From Selaginella moellendorffii (taxonomy: Eukaryota; Streptophyta; Lycopodiopsida; Selaginellales; Selaginellaceae), in assembly GCF_000143415.4 (NCBI RefSeq), contig NW_003314319.1:140138-204137 (forward strand): a stretch of DNA of 64,000 bases, in the 5' to 3' direction. Below, in pieces: positions 32,760-46,000 of this stretch (position 1 is the stretch's first letter; every line of letters starts with the position of its first letter). The translations under genes and the position numbers were made by a program. Under the pieces are notes generated by a model. That model had not been told where the DNA came from. It saw nothing but the letters and a program-made list of their open reading frames with translations, and searched no databases.

Positions 32760-34845
32760 CAGAGCCAATTGTCAATATTGTCTCATTGAGAAATTAGGAT
32801 AGGCTGTTGTTTTCTACCTTTGTTTAAAGACGAGGTGTTTAAAGCTTGCTTAACTGAGTTGCAAAGAAAAGAAAACAAATAGAAACCAAAGAAAAGAGAA
32901 GAAAAATCTCAAAGGCTTAGTAATATATTGGTTCATTTTTAATCATAAATAGCAGAGCGATTTAAGATTTAAGCATCCCTTTATTGTCATAATCATAATT
33001 TATTTAATTGGAGGGGCTTTAGCTGTGTATCACATATGACTGATCATAAATATATTCCTATGACTATCTCAAATCTTGACTTAAATTTAAAATTAAACAT
33101 TTCTTCTTTAATCTATTTGCTCAAAATTAAGTAATTTTTAAAATAACTTAATAGTGTTTAAATTTTAATTTCTAATTTTTAAATTTAATTATATTCACCT
33201 TTATAATTATATTTATAAAATATTTATATAAATACTTAACTTATTATAAAATATATATAAATCTTTATATGAATAATAATTAAATTAAATTAAATTAAAA
33301 TATAACATTATTATTTTTAGATGACACTATCACTGTTATTATATAACCTTAATTTATGTTAATATTCATTAACAAGACTTATATGGTGATATTTGATAAT
33401 GGCATAATTAATAATGCCCTTTAAGGTATGCTTCAGTTAGGCAAGGCGGAATACCCTTGCTAACGTATATAAAACTTTTGATATTCCAAAATGCATATTT
33501 TGAAATTGATTCTGGTTTAATTAGCACAAAACATCATAACCTTTAGAAAGATTGATTTCAATAACGAATTTGAGATTTCTTTTCTAATTTGTTATTATAA
33601 TAATTCAACAAAAGAAAATGGTGTCTCTTTAAAATATTACAATTAGCACCATATTGCTATGTAAATTCGACTCAATTCTAGAGAAGTAATTTCAAACCCA
33701 TAAAATGAATGTTGTAGCTTGTATACTAAATGTTTCTGATCATACACAATATAAACTTTTGGTTGTTGCATGTAAATAGTTTTTGGTTTGTTTGTGGTAG
33801 TGGATATAACTAGAATATACTTGCATTTTCTGGGATATTCTACCATCAAACGGTTTTATTCATTAATCTCGTATTTATAATTTTGACCCTTCTTATAGTT
33901 TATAGAATTCCTAGTATATTTTAGCTTATTCTAATATGTTCTCAAACTAATCTTGTATTTATAAATTATAAATTTTCCTAAACATGACTGGGATGGATTG
34001 ATTCATTGCAGTAAATAATCATAACTATATATACTATTAAAAAGCTTGAGATTCCAGGTCTTTACCTCAGCATTACCCTCTTTTTCCCATAGAATTTGAA
34101 GGCTTCGCGTAGTCTCTGTAATGTATACAAACATAACACCACAACAAATCAAAGAAGTGAATGACAAAAAAGGTTAAATCATACTTTTAAGCTATCTATA
34201 GTGATTTAATCTGGAAAAAGAGCTGGAATTGATATATTGTGCAGATAAAGTAATCATGTAAAAATGAGAATAGAAAATATTATTTCTAACTTTTTGAATA
34301 TTTATAAAGCATTAACACGAAACAATGTAATGTAACTTATCATTAAAAAATCATCATCCTCTAGAATCAAAATAAATAAAATTTTAAATTTTAAATAATT
34401 TATAAATAAAATGCCTGTTTATGTCATAAAGAAAATTTAATAAGAGGAATAAGACATATTAGTTTAACATTTGATGAACACGACCCTGCTGAGTTTTAAA
34501 CAATTGGTTTATCTCTGTATAGTTTCTTCTTGCTGCTCTATCGCAAGCTCAAGAATACAGTTCGCGCCAGTGATCTGCCATACAATATGGTTCAAGTCTC
34601 TTATTTCTGAAAAAAAACTTATCATAAAGCTACTAATGGATCCTTTAGTTTGCACATGGGTAGCTTGGTTGTACTCTTTCCAAAAACTTTTCTTTATTTG
34701 CTCCTAGAGTATATGACTTGTTTGCATCGTGCTAACAGTTGGTGAAATATACGAATCCAATGCTAGAACCTAGACTTAAAGATGACCAGGTTCAGCCACA
34801 ATAGTTCTAGAAGCCCTCTGGAAGATTGCTCGTCTTAGTGGTTGG
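32760..34845. other. AT-rich intergenic DNA
   Basis: Strongly AT-rich (notably 33000-34450), with no ORF resembling a known protein and no clear terminal repeats. No gene is supported. Confidence 0.7.
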
Positions 34846-35000
34846 AGAAGCGTCATGCTCGCTTCGCCAGGCGCGGACGAAGACATGCTGCAGGGCTTTT
34901 GGACAATGCCTTCAAGATCACGTCAAACCCGCGGGCTGCAGTCCGTCCATCCCCGAGGAGTCCGCCTGCGGTTGCAAAGTTGGTAGCAAATCTGCGAAAC
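34846..35000 (+). pseudogene. Germin-like protein gene fragment
   Basis: Resembles the 5' part of the germin-like gene at 35710: gacgaagacatgctgcaggg corresponds to the EDMLQDF codons, followed by a segment like DNTSKIKVN. It then jumps to a piece like the HVHPRG codons (gtccatccccgagga). The bulk of the cupin is missing, so this is a deleted tandem copy about 0.9 kb upstream of the intact gene. Confidence 0.75.
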
Positions 35001-35651
35001 GAATGTAAGAGTTCTTCCCCCCTTGGTCCCAGTGGTCATATGCCTCCATATGGGCCGACATGTATTACTATTATAGTGTCAGCATGAAGAATTGTGTACG
35101 GTCCATTGTTGATGAAAAATGAACGAAGCTTGATGGGTCTATCGATCAAAGCACGTCATTTCTATCAAGGTAATTCATATCAAATTTTCCAAACATGTGA
35201 GCCCGTCACATGTAGTTTGAGATCCAAACAAGGGTGAGTCTTGGGAGGCTCCGACTGTATCAAATGGTGCCCCTTTTCTCGGATGAAATTCTTATTCAAG
35301 TTATTGGCATTACAAAGAAAATCCATACGTCTCTGGCGAAAAGTCTCTGGAAAGAAGAAAACAGCAAATTAGTGCACTGTCACCTCAAATTCGAAGTTTC
35401 ACTGAGTCGACGAGTACCTACCATCAAAACCAAGGTAGTCATTCTTTACACAAAAAATACGACTCTGACGGCGTCATGTCTGACGCAGACAAGAAAAAGT
35501 CCAAGACGACTGACTAGGCTGGAAGAACATCAGATTGTGGTACGCAGACAGCAAGAGAAAAAAATGAAATAGAAGGGAAGAGAAGTGTACCTGACTGAAA
35601 CAACTCGTGCATGACTCACGACGAAGTCATCCAAAGCTCCCCTCCTCCGGC

Positions 35652-35658
35652 TATTAAA
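35652..35658 (+). promoter_or_regulatory. TATA-like box of the germin-like gene
   Basis: TATTAAA, 58 bp upstream of the ATG at 35710, in an otherwise GC-rich leader. Confidence 0.5.
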
Positions 35659-35709
35659 TGCCGGCCCCTCCCCCCCATAGCTCCATCACTTCTTTCCCAA
35701 GCTCGCAAG

Positions 35710-36375
35710 ATGGCTCATCTTCGTTTTGTTCTATCCTTCCTCCTAGCAATCAGCTCCATCTTGTTGGTGCATGCCGCGGATGAAGATATGCTGCAGGACT
35801 TTTGCGTTGCGGACAATACCTCCAAGATCAAGGTGAACGGCTTCGTCTGCAAGGCGGCCGACGATGTCAAAGCCGAGGACTTCAAGTCGAGCCTCCTGGC
35901 GACTCCTGGGAACACCGACAACAAGCTCGGCTCCAACGTCACGCTGGCGAGCGCCATCAATTTCCCCGGTCTCAACACCTTTGGCGTCGCTTTTGCCCGC
36001 ATCGACTACGCTCCCGGCGGCACCAATCCCCCCCACGTCCATCCCCGAGGAACCGAGCTGCTCTTCGTCCTGCACGGGACCCTCTACGTCGGATTCGTCA
36101 CCACCTTGCCGGACAACAAGCTCTTCGCCCAAAAGCTCAATCCAGGGGATCTTTTCGTCTTCCCTCGGGGGCTCATCCACTTCCAGCTCAATGTGGGAGA
36201 GGAGCCTGCGGTTGGGCTCGCTGGCTTCAACAGCCAGAACCCCGGGGCGTCTCAGGTGGCCAAGGCGGTGTTTGCTTCCAATCCTCCAATCAACGACGAT
36301 GTGATCGCCAAGGCGTTCCAGATTGATGACCGTGGTCTCATCCAGAAGCTGAGAGAGCTCATCGCCTTGACTTGA
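35710..36375 (+). CDS. Germin-like protein (secreted cupin)
   Basis: A single exon of 221 aa, the usual family length. A signal peptide (about residues 1-23, ending VHAADE) is followed by the germin N-terminal pair of cysteines (LQDFCVAD and GFVCK) and the cupin. Box 1 (GGTNPPHVHPRGTELLFV) and box 2 (FPRGLIHFQLNVG) supply three His and one Glu as metal ligands. NVT gives a possible N-glycosylation site. Germin-like proteins are apoplastic manganese-binding hexamers, some with superoxide dismutase or oxalate oxidase activity; which applies here cannot be told. A broken tandem copy lies upstream at 34846. Confidence 0.95.
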   Translation: MAHLRFVLSFLLAISSILLVHAADEDMLQDFCVADNTSKIKVNGFVCKAADDVKAEDFKSSLLATPGNTDNKLGSNVTLASAINFPGLNTFGVAFARIDYAPGGTNPPHVHPRGTELLFVLHGTLYVGFVTTLPDNKLFAQKLNPGDLFVFPRGLIHFQLNVGEEPAVGLAGFNSQNPGASQVAKAVFASNPPINDDVIAKAFQIDDRGLIQKLRELIALT

Positions 36376-36419
36376 AAGTCTCTCCAAAGGTTGCGAGGTT
36401 GGAAGCCTTGCCTGTCATG

Positions 36420-38120
36420 AAAATTTAATAAATTCTTTTTCAAACCTTCCCTATCGATAGTGGAAGTTTTTGTAAGCACAGTTGCATGGCAAAGAATTGA
36501 GTTGATTTTCAATAAAAAACAAATAACTAAACCTACTAGCATATGAAGGAATATGATTTGTTTAAATATATTTACTTTTAAGAATTTTTATATGATTTTT
36601 TCTGCTTATTAGGGATATATTAAATTTATTCTAGATTAATTAACATAAAATTTTATAGTCAAGTAAGTTATAAAATTTTATAAATTATTAATGTTCATCC
36701 CTTCATAAAAGTATTACCTTCACATAGTTCATTTAAATTTTTAAATAAATATATTTTAAAATAAATAATTTTTTTGAGTACTAAAATTATAACTAAAATT
36801 TATTTTATCATAAATATTATATATAAAATATTAAATACACATTGTTATTTTTATTACCTAGATTTAAGGACTCCTTAATTGATGCAAAAACCATAAAATT
36901 TTAAATTTCCCAAATGTTCAATAATTTATTGCACTTCTATCAATTTTTTTTTTGCTTTAATTTATTAAAAATCTTGGGTAATAAAGAAAAAATAAAATTA
37001 AATAGAAAAATAAGAACAGAATGAGATCACAACTAAGAAATATGATTTACAAGAGTGGGAAAAGCACAAAATAAAGTATTTGAAACACAAGACTATTATA
37101 CTTTTCTTAAACACTAAAACAAACATCTTTTGCATTTGCATTTGGAAGAATATGCATCATTTTAAATTATCAACAGCTTTTTGAATTATCATTTAGTCTT
37201 TAAATATCCAGAAGTATGAAGAATAGGGTGTTTATCTTGACAGAAGCCTTAATAGAATAACTCAACGTACATCTTCATGATGACAGTCAATCATACAATA
37301 GTCAGTTTCAAAGACAATATGCAATATTCAATTACTTGAAGAAATGTTATGAAAGGAGCACTTGGTTTTGGCTACAAAGAGGAAAGAAAAAAACGCTTTT
37401 GTACCAAAGTGAATGAGAAAAACTCATTGAGGTGATTGTTAATCATTTTCATTGCCTGCTACTTCACCTCTAGTGTTCTTACTATAAATTATGTGGTAAG
37501 TATCTTCATGAAGAGGCTAATAATAACAAAGGTAAGCATTTGCTTTCTACTCATTTTATACTTACTAACCTATTTAGAAAGTTTCAAGTGGCATGGCAAT
37601 GGTCTAACTTGGAGTGATTCTTGTACATGTTATTACCACTTTTCTAGCTTTTCACAAAGGGCTTTGACTTTGAGGTAAGGTTCATAGCCACACTTGATAT
37701 CTTGCAATAGAGCTAGTAGACCTTGTCATCAGAGCTCGTTAGCTTGCATAGCAAATCGATCAAGACGAAGTAGGCAGCATATCTAGAAAATAAATCAAGG
37801 AACAAGAAAAAAAATTGAGAGATTTTCTTATTCCTTATTTCTTCTTGGATAGACAAGTAGAAAGATCATTTTCTTCCAATTGAAACTTGGCATGCTGCCC
37901 AATCATTGACCACAAAACACATTCGGGGCCTTGAGCTCAAATTAGGGTTCTTTTGATCGAATTCAATTAAATCTATTAATTCAAAATAAATGGTATGAAA
38001 TTGTTTTTTTATACTTAATATTAACTCTGCTTGCCGAAGTCTTTTTTCTAGCGAGTAGGTAATCGTGGTAACGAAAGCATATTTCATAAAATATTCGGGT
38101 ATATAGAATATTCGGACATT
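36420..38120. other. AT-rich intergenic DNA
   Basis: About 1.7 kb of AT-rich sequence without a recognisable gene. Short ORFs at 37436-37678 and 37866-38087 show no family features. Confidence 0.65.
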
Positions 38121-38167
38121 TTAGGGTTTATTGTCCTGGTAAGCGATGGATCGTTGTCTGGAGCTCA

Positions 38168-40346
38168 GTGGATCGAGATGTCTTTCTTCTCCTGTATATT
38201 TCGCTGCAGAGGTCATCCAGTGGTGCCGCCGTCGACAGCAATCTGCTGGAGATTTGCGATTTGCAGCTTCTCCTCGAGTGCCCTCTCGATTTGTCCAGTC
38301 TTTCGCTCTTTCTCCCGACAGAGGAGGCGCTCTCGGAGAATGCGAGGCGCAAGAAGCCGAAGAAAGGGGACTCAAGCGAGCTGGTCGTCAAGGCTCCTTT
38401 CAGGAGAGCCGGCGACGGTGTGGTGATTGATGCCGAGCCATGGTACCAAAGTGCCGACTTGAGCGTTTTGGATGTGGCTCTGATCAATGCGGTGGTGATC
38501 TCGAGACCAGAATCCATGCTCGCTCTACCATTTCTCACTCGCAATCCAGATTTCACCGCAAAGGTTCGTCGTTCTGGTTTGGTTTCTTACAGTTCCTCCT
38601 TTCTTTCTTCTTCCCAGATCTTTGCAACGTATCCAACAGCAACTGTTGGGAAGCTTTTGATGCAGGAGCTTGTTTCTTCCCACCGCGACTTTCTAAAACT
38701 CTATGGAGCAAGCTCTCTTGAGAACCATCCGGAGTTCACGCAGTGTGAAGTTCCGGAGGCTCTCAAAGATTGTCTTCTCGGGGAGCACAACTCAGGCATC
38801 TTAAACTGGCACAAGCTTTACAGGTGACCACCTTTGCATTGGTTTTCTTTCCTCCCAGATTTAAAACGCTCTTTCTGTGCAGTGCAGAAGACGTGCTTGG
38901 CTGCATGGAAAGAATCCAAACTCTTCGTTATGGTGAAGAGGCCCCCATTGATGGGTGTGTGGTCTTGACACCTTATAGCTCCGGCCAAGGCATTGGTGCT
39001 TCGAACTGGGTGATTAAAGGACCTTGCTCGAGCGTGACATACGTTTCGTCTTGCGATGTAGCAGCGGCCGCAGCTAGTTGTGCGAGCCAGGATTTGACTT
39101 CTTTAGATGGAAGCCAAGTTCTCCTTGTTTCGGCCAAGCAGCCAACTTCTTCTGTGGAGAAACTCGAGATGGATACTGAAGCTGAACCCCGCAGTAGACT
39201 TACGACTCGGCCATGGGTAAATGCTCGTGTGGAATTCATCACTTCGCACAACGCCAAGCCACGGATGGCCAACAGCGTACTCAGTGAGAAACGGGAGCCT
39301 CAGCAGAGATCCTTGCTAGCGCAAGTCGCAAACGCTGCCGCAGATGCTTTAAGCAAAGGAGGCTCGGTGTTGATACCCACCAGTGTTTCAGACACAGTCC
39401 TCGCAAGAAGTTTCTTGTGCAAAAGTGTAAGCATATCTTGGTTTTGTTTCAGTTTGTTTTGACGAGCGTGTGACAGCTCGGGAAAGATTTTCTACGTATC
39501 GCCGAGTGCTCAGGAATTCCTGGCTTTTACTAACACTGTTCCGGAGTGGCTCTCATCGTCACGGCAAGAGAAGGTATTGATGCTTCTTACGGTGAACTCT
39601 CATCTATTCATCTCCTTCAGCTATATAACGGGGAGTCATTGTTTGGACACGTCGAGCTTCTAAAGGAGGGAAAGCTCTCTCACTTTCCAAGCCTGTCGCC
39701 AGAAGTTGTGTAAGTCTTTCGTTGTGTTCGTCTTTACAGGTCTTTACAGGTCACGAGGAGCTTTGTCCTCCTTGATAGATCGCTTGCAACCCAAATTTGC
39801 AGTGGTGAGTAGATTAGATTGATGACATTGTTCCTTCTTTTACATTCTTTGCTCCAGGTGCCAGAACGCTTGAAGTCCGTAGTGACGTCGGATTGTGCGC
39901 ACAGAGCTCCACTAAAGATCCCGAGCTTGGAAGAAGAGCTCAACATGGAACTATCAGCGGACTTAGCCAGCCGGATCAAGCCCAAGCAAACTCGAAGCGG
40001 AAACAATGTAGCCTTGGCTCGGCTCTCTGCAGAGATGCACTTCCACGACGGGAACTTCTACCTGGAAATGCCGAGAGTGTCGAGAATGATACAAACGCCC
40101 CAAAGATTCTGTGGCACACCCGATGTGGACGCTCTGTTGAGAGCTCTGAGGGAGAAAGGCCTGGTGGACATCCAGCAGAGCTTTGCGGAGCAACCCGATG
40201 GATCCAAAGTTCCTGTCATATCCGTGACCTTCCAAACTAGTGCTTCTATTGAGCTCAATGGCAGTGAAACCATTATCAAGACAAGCGATCCGGTGCTCCG
40301 GCGTCTCGTCGCAGATGCGGTGATAAGCTGCCTGCAAATCATATAA
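38168..40346 (+). CDS. Integrator complex subunit 9 (INTS9) homologue lacking part of the beta-CASP region
   Basis: Exons 38168-38563, 38618-38823, 38883-39424, 39467-39573, 39621-39709, 39750-39804 and 39858-40346 give about 627 aa; known INTS9 proteins have about 660-700. INTS9 is the catalytically inactive metallo-beta-lactamase/beta-CASP partner of INTS11 in the snRNA 3'-processing Integrator complex (nuclear). Family marks are LLLECPLDLSSLSLFLP, FLTRNPDFTAKIFATYPTAT, GASNWVIKGP, FTNTVPEWLSSSRQEK and SLIDRLQPKFAVVPERL. About 70 residues normally found between HFPSLSPEVV and SRGALSSL are absent, and only a 40-bp intron separates those exons. The 5' end is unresolved: the conserved frame has no ATG, while an ATG at 38146 is in another frame. 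The 39425-39466 intron borders are approximate. Confidence 0.8.
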
Positions 40347-40349
40347 TTA

Positions 40350-43045
40350 CTTGTTCTCCCACCAACAAAGCTCACATTCAACTTAAATGTTATATTCCAA
40401 ATAGGGAGCTAGAAGTGATAACAATGTATCAGCCCTGCTCCAAATCTTCAAGCTTTAAGCTCGACGCTCCCTCAAAACCACGCTCTCCAAACTCTTCCAC
40501 CCAATGTGTGAAATTGACATAGTTGCCCACTTTGTTAGTTTTGGTATCCATACCATCTACTAGTCTTGAAAACACCCTGTTCATCAAAACTCACGGCTTT
40601 GAATTCTATGCCATTTATCATCCTGGAGCAATTCGAGTCTGCGCTGCGGTTGTAGGTTTGCAACTCTCAGCTGTTGCGCGCCCACCACATTGCATTCCCA
40701 TGTTCACGGCAGTTAAATAAGAATTTCAAAAGCTCACCTAAAGACCTCAACGTCAGAGCATGTAATAGAGGCTTTGAGGATCAGCAGAGCAAGAGTGATC
40801 AATTGTAGCAGGCTCTGCTTTCTCACCTCACCACTCATTGAAATGGCAGATCCCACAAAAATTTTGCGGTATTGATGTTGAATCGATTCGAAAGCTCGGA
40901 AGAGCCCGAACTATAAAAATAATATCAAACGAAGAAAGTTGATCACATCCTCCATTTTAAATTTCACTTACTCTACAAATCTTTCCATATTCCTGAGATT
41001 TCTTCTCATGCGTTGTCTTTACACTCTACTAAAGAAAAATGAATGAGATTGTACCAGACAAACTCATAAATGATCAAACAAGTGATTGTGGCACAGTGGC
41101 GCAGTTACAGTTCGTGTAGGGGATTTTGAGATCTTGAGAATCTCAGAACTGGAAAATAAAAGTGGGAAATAATGGGGAGCAAGGGTTAGGCTGAGCCTCA
41201 CTCAAGGATTCTGTGTTTACCAGCATTTCTTGGAATGTGCTTTAGAGTAGGGAGTGTTTTGTTATTTGTGAGCATCTTGAGTTGAAATACATTCATATTT
41301 GTTCTGTGTGGGTTCTGTGTTTTTATTAATGTCCCGAGTACCTCAAAGTGAGTGTGTTTGGAGGTCCCATGTAGTGCATTGCAAGGCTAGGTCATGCACA
41401 CACACTTGTTTTGTGTTGTGAGGGCAAATAAAGAATGACCAAGCTGTATCAGCATGAGATTGAGAAGCATTGCCAAATTAGCATGTTAAATATTATGTGC
41501 CACATAATTTGAACGATGATTTTGATAGTGTGCTTGCTTGGTATTACTAGCTTTAAGAGTGCAATTTTTTTTTGCTCCTAATATTATTACAAGATCTTCT
41601 TGAAGAATTGAATGCATGAAAATGGCATTTGGTGGATCTAATTTAGGATTTGGTAAGTCTTTTGCAATGCCCAAGAAGTGGAGTGTGCTTAAGGAAAACA
41701 CCAATAATAGCAGCCAATGCCAAAGGGAAAAGATGCACAAAAGGGTGGTGGTATATTTGGGCCTTTTTATATCTCTAGGAAACTACAGGTGGAGATTGAG
41801 AAAGAGTGGGATTTCACAATTGACTAAAATCCCTCACATTGGTAAAGGTTGGGGACCATGGATAAGGAGCAAAATTCACTACCACTATAGATTGAGAGCA
41901 CACATTTATGGAGTGAGTGGCATGAATATGAGTTGCACATAATTAAATTCTTGTTCCATTAATCCTTCCTTTTGTCACCACCCAAATTTTGGGCTTTATA
42001 GTTTTTTAGAGGTTAAATATGAAAAACCACATTTGGTTATGTTTTAGAGTTTTGAGCTAGCAAATCAAACCCAAGATCAAAAAAAGGGGAAGGAGCAAAT
42101 TTTCCCTAAGCAACATAAAGATCTAATGGCAACTAATTTTTTTATCTTCCCACTAAGGGAAACCTCCTTTTAGAAGTGAATGTGGAGGATTTTTGCCATT
42201 CTTTGGAGGAGCATGAGGTTAACAACCTTCAACATGGCCAAGATTCTTTTCAACCATAGTATTGAATCTTGATGGAATAGTTTTTTTTATGCAAAATCTA
42301 TAATATTAGTGGAAGTTTAGTTAAAATCTTTGCAATCACCAAAAGTGATCGGCAAATTCAAGAAGTGAAAAAGAGCAAGATGGCTACCATCCAAAATTGA
42401 TGCATGGTGGTTTTAGAATTGTTAGAAGTATTGCATGACCCAATTGTAAGTTATAAATTCTTCTTTTCTAATTTGCCAGTTTATTTTGTATATTCGACCA
42501 CCATTACTTTAAGTTCTCTTATCAAGATTTTTATCTAGTCCTATTTGGTCTTATTTGGTTTCAATTACTCACTACATGAGCAATAAAATATTTTTATTCA
42601 TCCATAAATTCTCAAATTCTCTCCTAATCCCCCTCCTCAAGTAATATCCCTTCATACAACAAAACTTCATTATAAGACCCTCTAAATCCCAAATTTTGAG
42701 TGCATCTTTTATTTTAGGACTGAGGGGAAACACTATGATCTAACAACTTAGTATAGGCACCTTTATTCCCCCACTAAAGAAAGCTTAAACTCCTAAGAAA
42801 GAGTGAAGATCAATGAACCTCATGGTATTCTAGTGAGGCACCACTTCACATGAGTCGAAAGCACTATAGTTGATTTCCCTTTCAAGAATGAAAATTGTTT
42901 TTGAGCACTTCTTTGAGTGGCTTCTCTAACATTACTCAAATCTATGTTCAAGTCCCACTCAAAACCTTTCACCACTAGTCCCAACCTTAAGTCAATTTAA
43001 AAACACCATTAGAGAGTTCTTTCAAGACTAATTTCTGGAACTCAT
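40350..43045. other. Intergenic, no supported gene
   Basis: About 2.7 kb, moderately AT-rich. An orphan ORF at 41616-41942 (108 codons) has no recognisable domain. No terminal repeats or RNA genes were identified. Confidence 0.6.
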
Positions 43046-43049
43046 TATC

Positions 43050-46000
43050 CCTATTATACTTTTGGAACCTTTTACTTTTGCACATCTCATTATCACACTT
43101 GAGAAATAAAGATAAAGAAAATGTCAATTGGACTCTTTCAGTCCAAGGAGCATACATACCACCATCCAACAATCATAGTACTATTGAATAAACTCTGCTG
43201 TGCGGTCCAGGACCAGAGGAGAAACAATTGATAAAGGCTCCTCGGAAGTACAAAAAATGAAAGAAGTACCAGATTGGTGAGCTTTGGAGCAGTAACGTTT
43301 TGAGATTGTCCAACAGAACAATGAGGACACACTAGAAGCTTACTGAGAAGAGACTGAGTGCCGGCATTCTCGTCCTCCGATTGATCCTCTCCAACCAAAG
43401 TAAGAACGTGACTTACTCCAGGAAATGGATATCTAGCAGCACAACTGGAACACAACAGTTCCAAAGCCTTGCACCGGTTATATCTGTCAGAACGAAGTGA
43501 GATCTTCCACAGCATAACAAAAAACACTACCTGTCCTCATCATCAAGAACAGATGTGGCCACAAGCGCATCTTCTTTATCAAGTGTGGTTGACACTGAGT
43601 GTTGTTGAAACTGTCAGTGTGAGAAATGTGAGCACCTAGAGAGAAAAGACGCGTAGAATATGACCTTGGATGGATCCAGACCCAGACAATCGGCAATGTG
43701 ACTTGGATCGGTACCTTCAATGAGTGTACATAGTCTTGAGACTATGGGATGAATCTAGAAATTAGAAAAATGTTAACGAACTAGCGAACCTGTTGAGATA
43801 AATAGTAGTCTACGTCGATAGTCCATCCACCACCTCCGGCTTTTAACTTGTCTGGATGCCTTGCCCTCTCAGTTAGTGGAACACCAAGCACACCCTGCAG
43901 TTCTATTTATGTTGATGTATTGAGAAAAATTTCGTACCTCTTGACAACATATGACATATGGAATAGTATCTCCAGGGAAACATTTATGGCATTCCTGTTT
44001 TCGTCTTAGAGCAACCTGAAAAACACAATTTCCAAGAAAAGAGAGAGATTTAAGAGATGCCAACCTGAACATGAGGCTGGTTTTTACTGTCAGGGTAGTC
44101 CTCTGGTAGTTTGCTTAAGCTCTTTGTGATGACATACTTTTCAAGGTCAATTCTGCCGTTTCTCATATCATCTTGCAACTATGAGAAGAAAAACTAATTA
44201 GAAAAACGAAAAACAAACAAGAACGCACCTTTCTTAATTTGTCGTGGATAGCATCAACAACATCCTGAACTGTAAAATTCGTTGCGATATGAATTTTTGT
44301 TAAAGAACAAGAAACTTACCCTTCCGATAAAATCTGCTCGAGAATAAAGTTTCCCACATCTTTTGATAGAAGGCTCCAGTCTCTTCGCACTATATCCAGT
44401 CCTCTTTGCTCTATTACCTGCACCACAACTTCGAGCTCACAATCAAAGAAAAACTTGTTTACCTCTCGAAGTTTTCCGTCAGCACTGGTTTCAACTTTCA
44501 CGCAGGCATACTTCTTCTTTTTAAGTAGAAGCATTCTTTTGAAAACGCCATCTAAGTCGATTTCCAGTAGTTTGTGCTTTTTGTTAACCTGAATTTCGAA
44601 GAGTCAAATTCAAGATATTCTAATCAAATCTTACCTCCTTAATAACTTGCACGGCAATGCTTTTGGCCTTTAAAAGATCGTCCAGCCCCGTATTGAATCA
44701 GTATCCCCATAGATCACCTGGTCACAGAGATAACTGTAATTTTCAGAAAGAATAAAATACCTGTGAAGTTATCAATTCGGCAATGAACTTGGCATAAAAC
44801 CTCGAGTTGGGAAATCCCAAACAACCGTACATACTGATTGCTTCTGCATTTGAGAATCTTGTACAGAAGCTAAGATCCATACCTGTTAGCAGTAAGTTTG
44901 AGAGCTTGCTGCTGTATGTCCATCTGCTGGTATTTCAAGACATCCGTTGTTTTCTTAAGCCATTGCTTCACCTGTTTCTTGCAATCAACCAATGCTTTCA
45001 AAGACCTGGCAAAGACAGCAGATGAGAGGAGTCCCCTGTACAAGCATACTGGCGTACCTGCGGGAGCACACCAGGTGCATCTGCATTTGGCAAAGACGAT
45101 ATTGAACCATCTGAGGACCGCTCAACAGTAGTAAAACATATATTGTATTCCTAAGGCATTTCATGAAAAAGAAAAAGAAACCGTGAGCTTTCGAATACTA
45201 ATGACAAAATACCTGGATTATAGATGGATAAAAACTATTGAAATAAATCCAGAAGCAAAATATACTTGTTGTAAAGCCCCTTCTTCGGTTCGAGAACCAA
45301 CCCGCCAGTGTAAGCCGGAGCCTTCTTGTTCTTTGCTTCGACTGCAGAATCCGGCTCAAAGTCTTCATCTTGCTGTGCTGTTTTCCTCTTTGTCTCGTTG
45401 TCTTTCTCTTTTTCACTACCAGATACTTTGTCAGGAACAATATATTTACGTCCATAAAACTCATGCAAGAGCAGATATTGAACTCTTTGTGCCCTTGCAC
45501 CCTGTTGTTCATAGCATGAGATAAGAATGGCAGCTGTCATCTGTAACTTACTTGTAAGGTTTTACTCCACAAATTACCGTTAATGTTAGTGAGTTGCCGT
45601 GTAAGCGGTAAAACACTAAGGTGAAACATCAAACTCAACGACAACCAAGCGTCGGTTTCACCAGATTGAATCTGTAAATATATACCGTAAATGCAAAACC
45701 ACTGCGAAAGAGAAACTCATACCAGTTCAAACAGGGTGGACGACGTTTGGAACATGTTTGGAATCTCTGACGGGGAGATTTCTTTTCTTTCTTTTCCCAG
45801 CTGAGATTTCGACAATTGCGTTAAAGTATAGCTCACCTGCACAATTCAAATGCTCAATATGATAGAAATTATGTCACAAAAACTTACTTCCTTCACAAGC
45901 TCTCTAGAAGAAAGATATGTGTCGCATAGTAACCGGCCGGCAACACACGACATTACTCCTGGACCCGCTCCTCCTCCAAAATTATTTCCACCACCAACCA

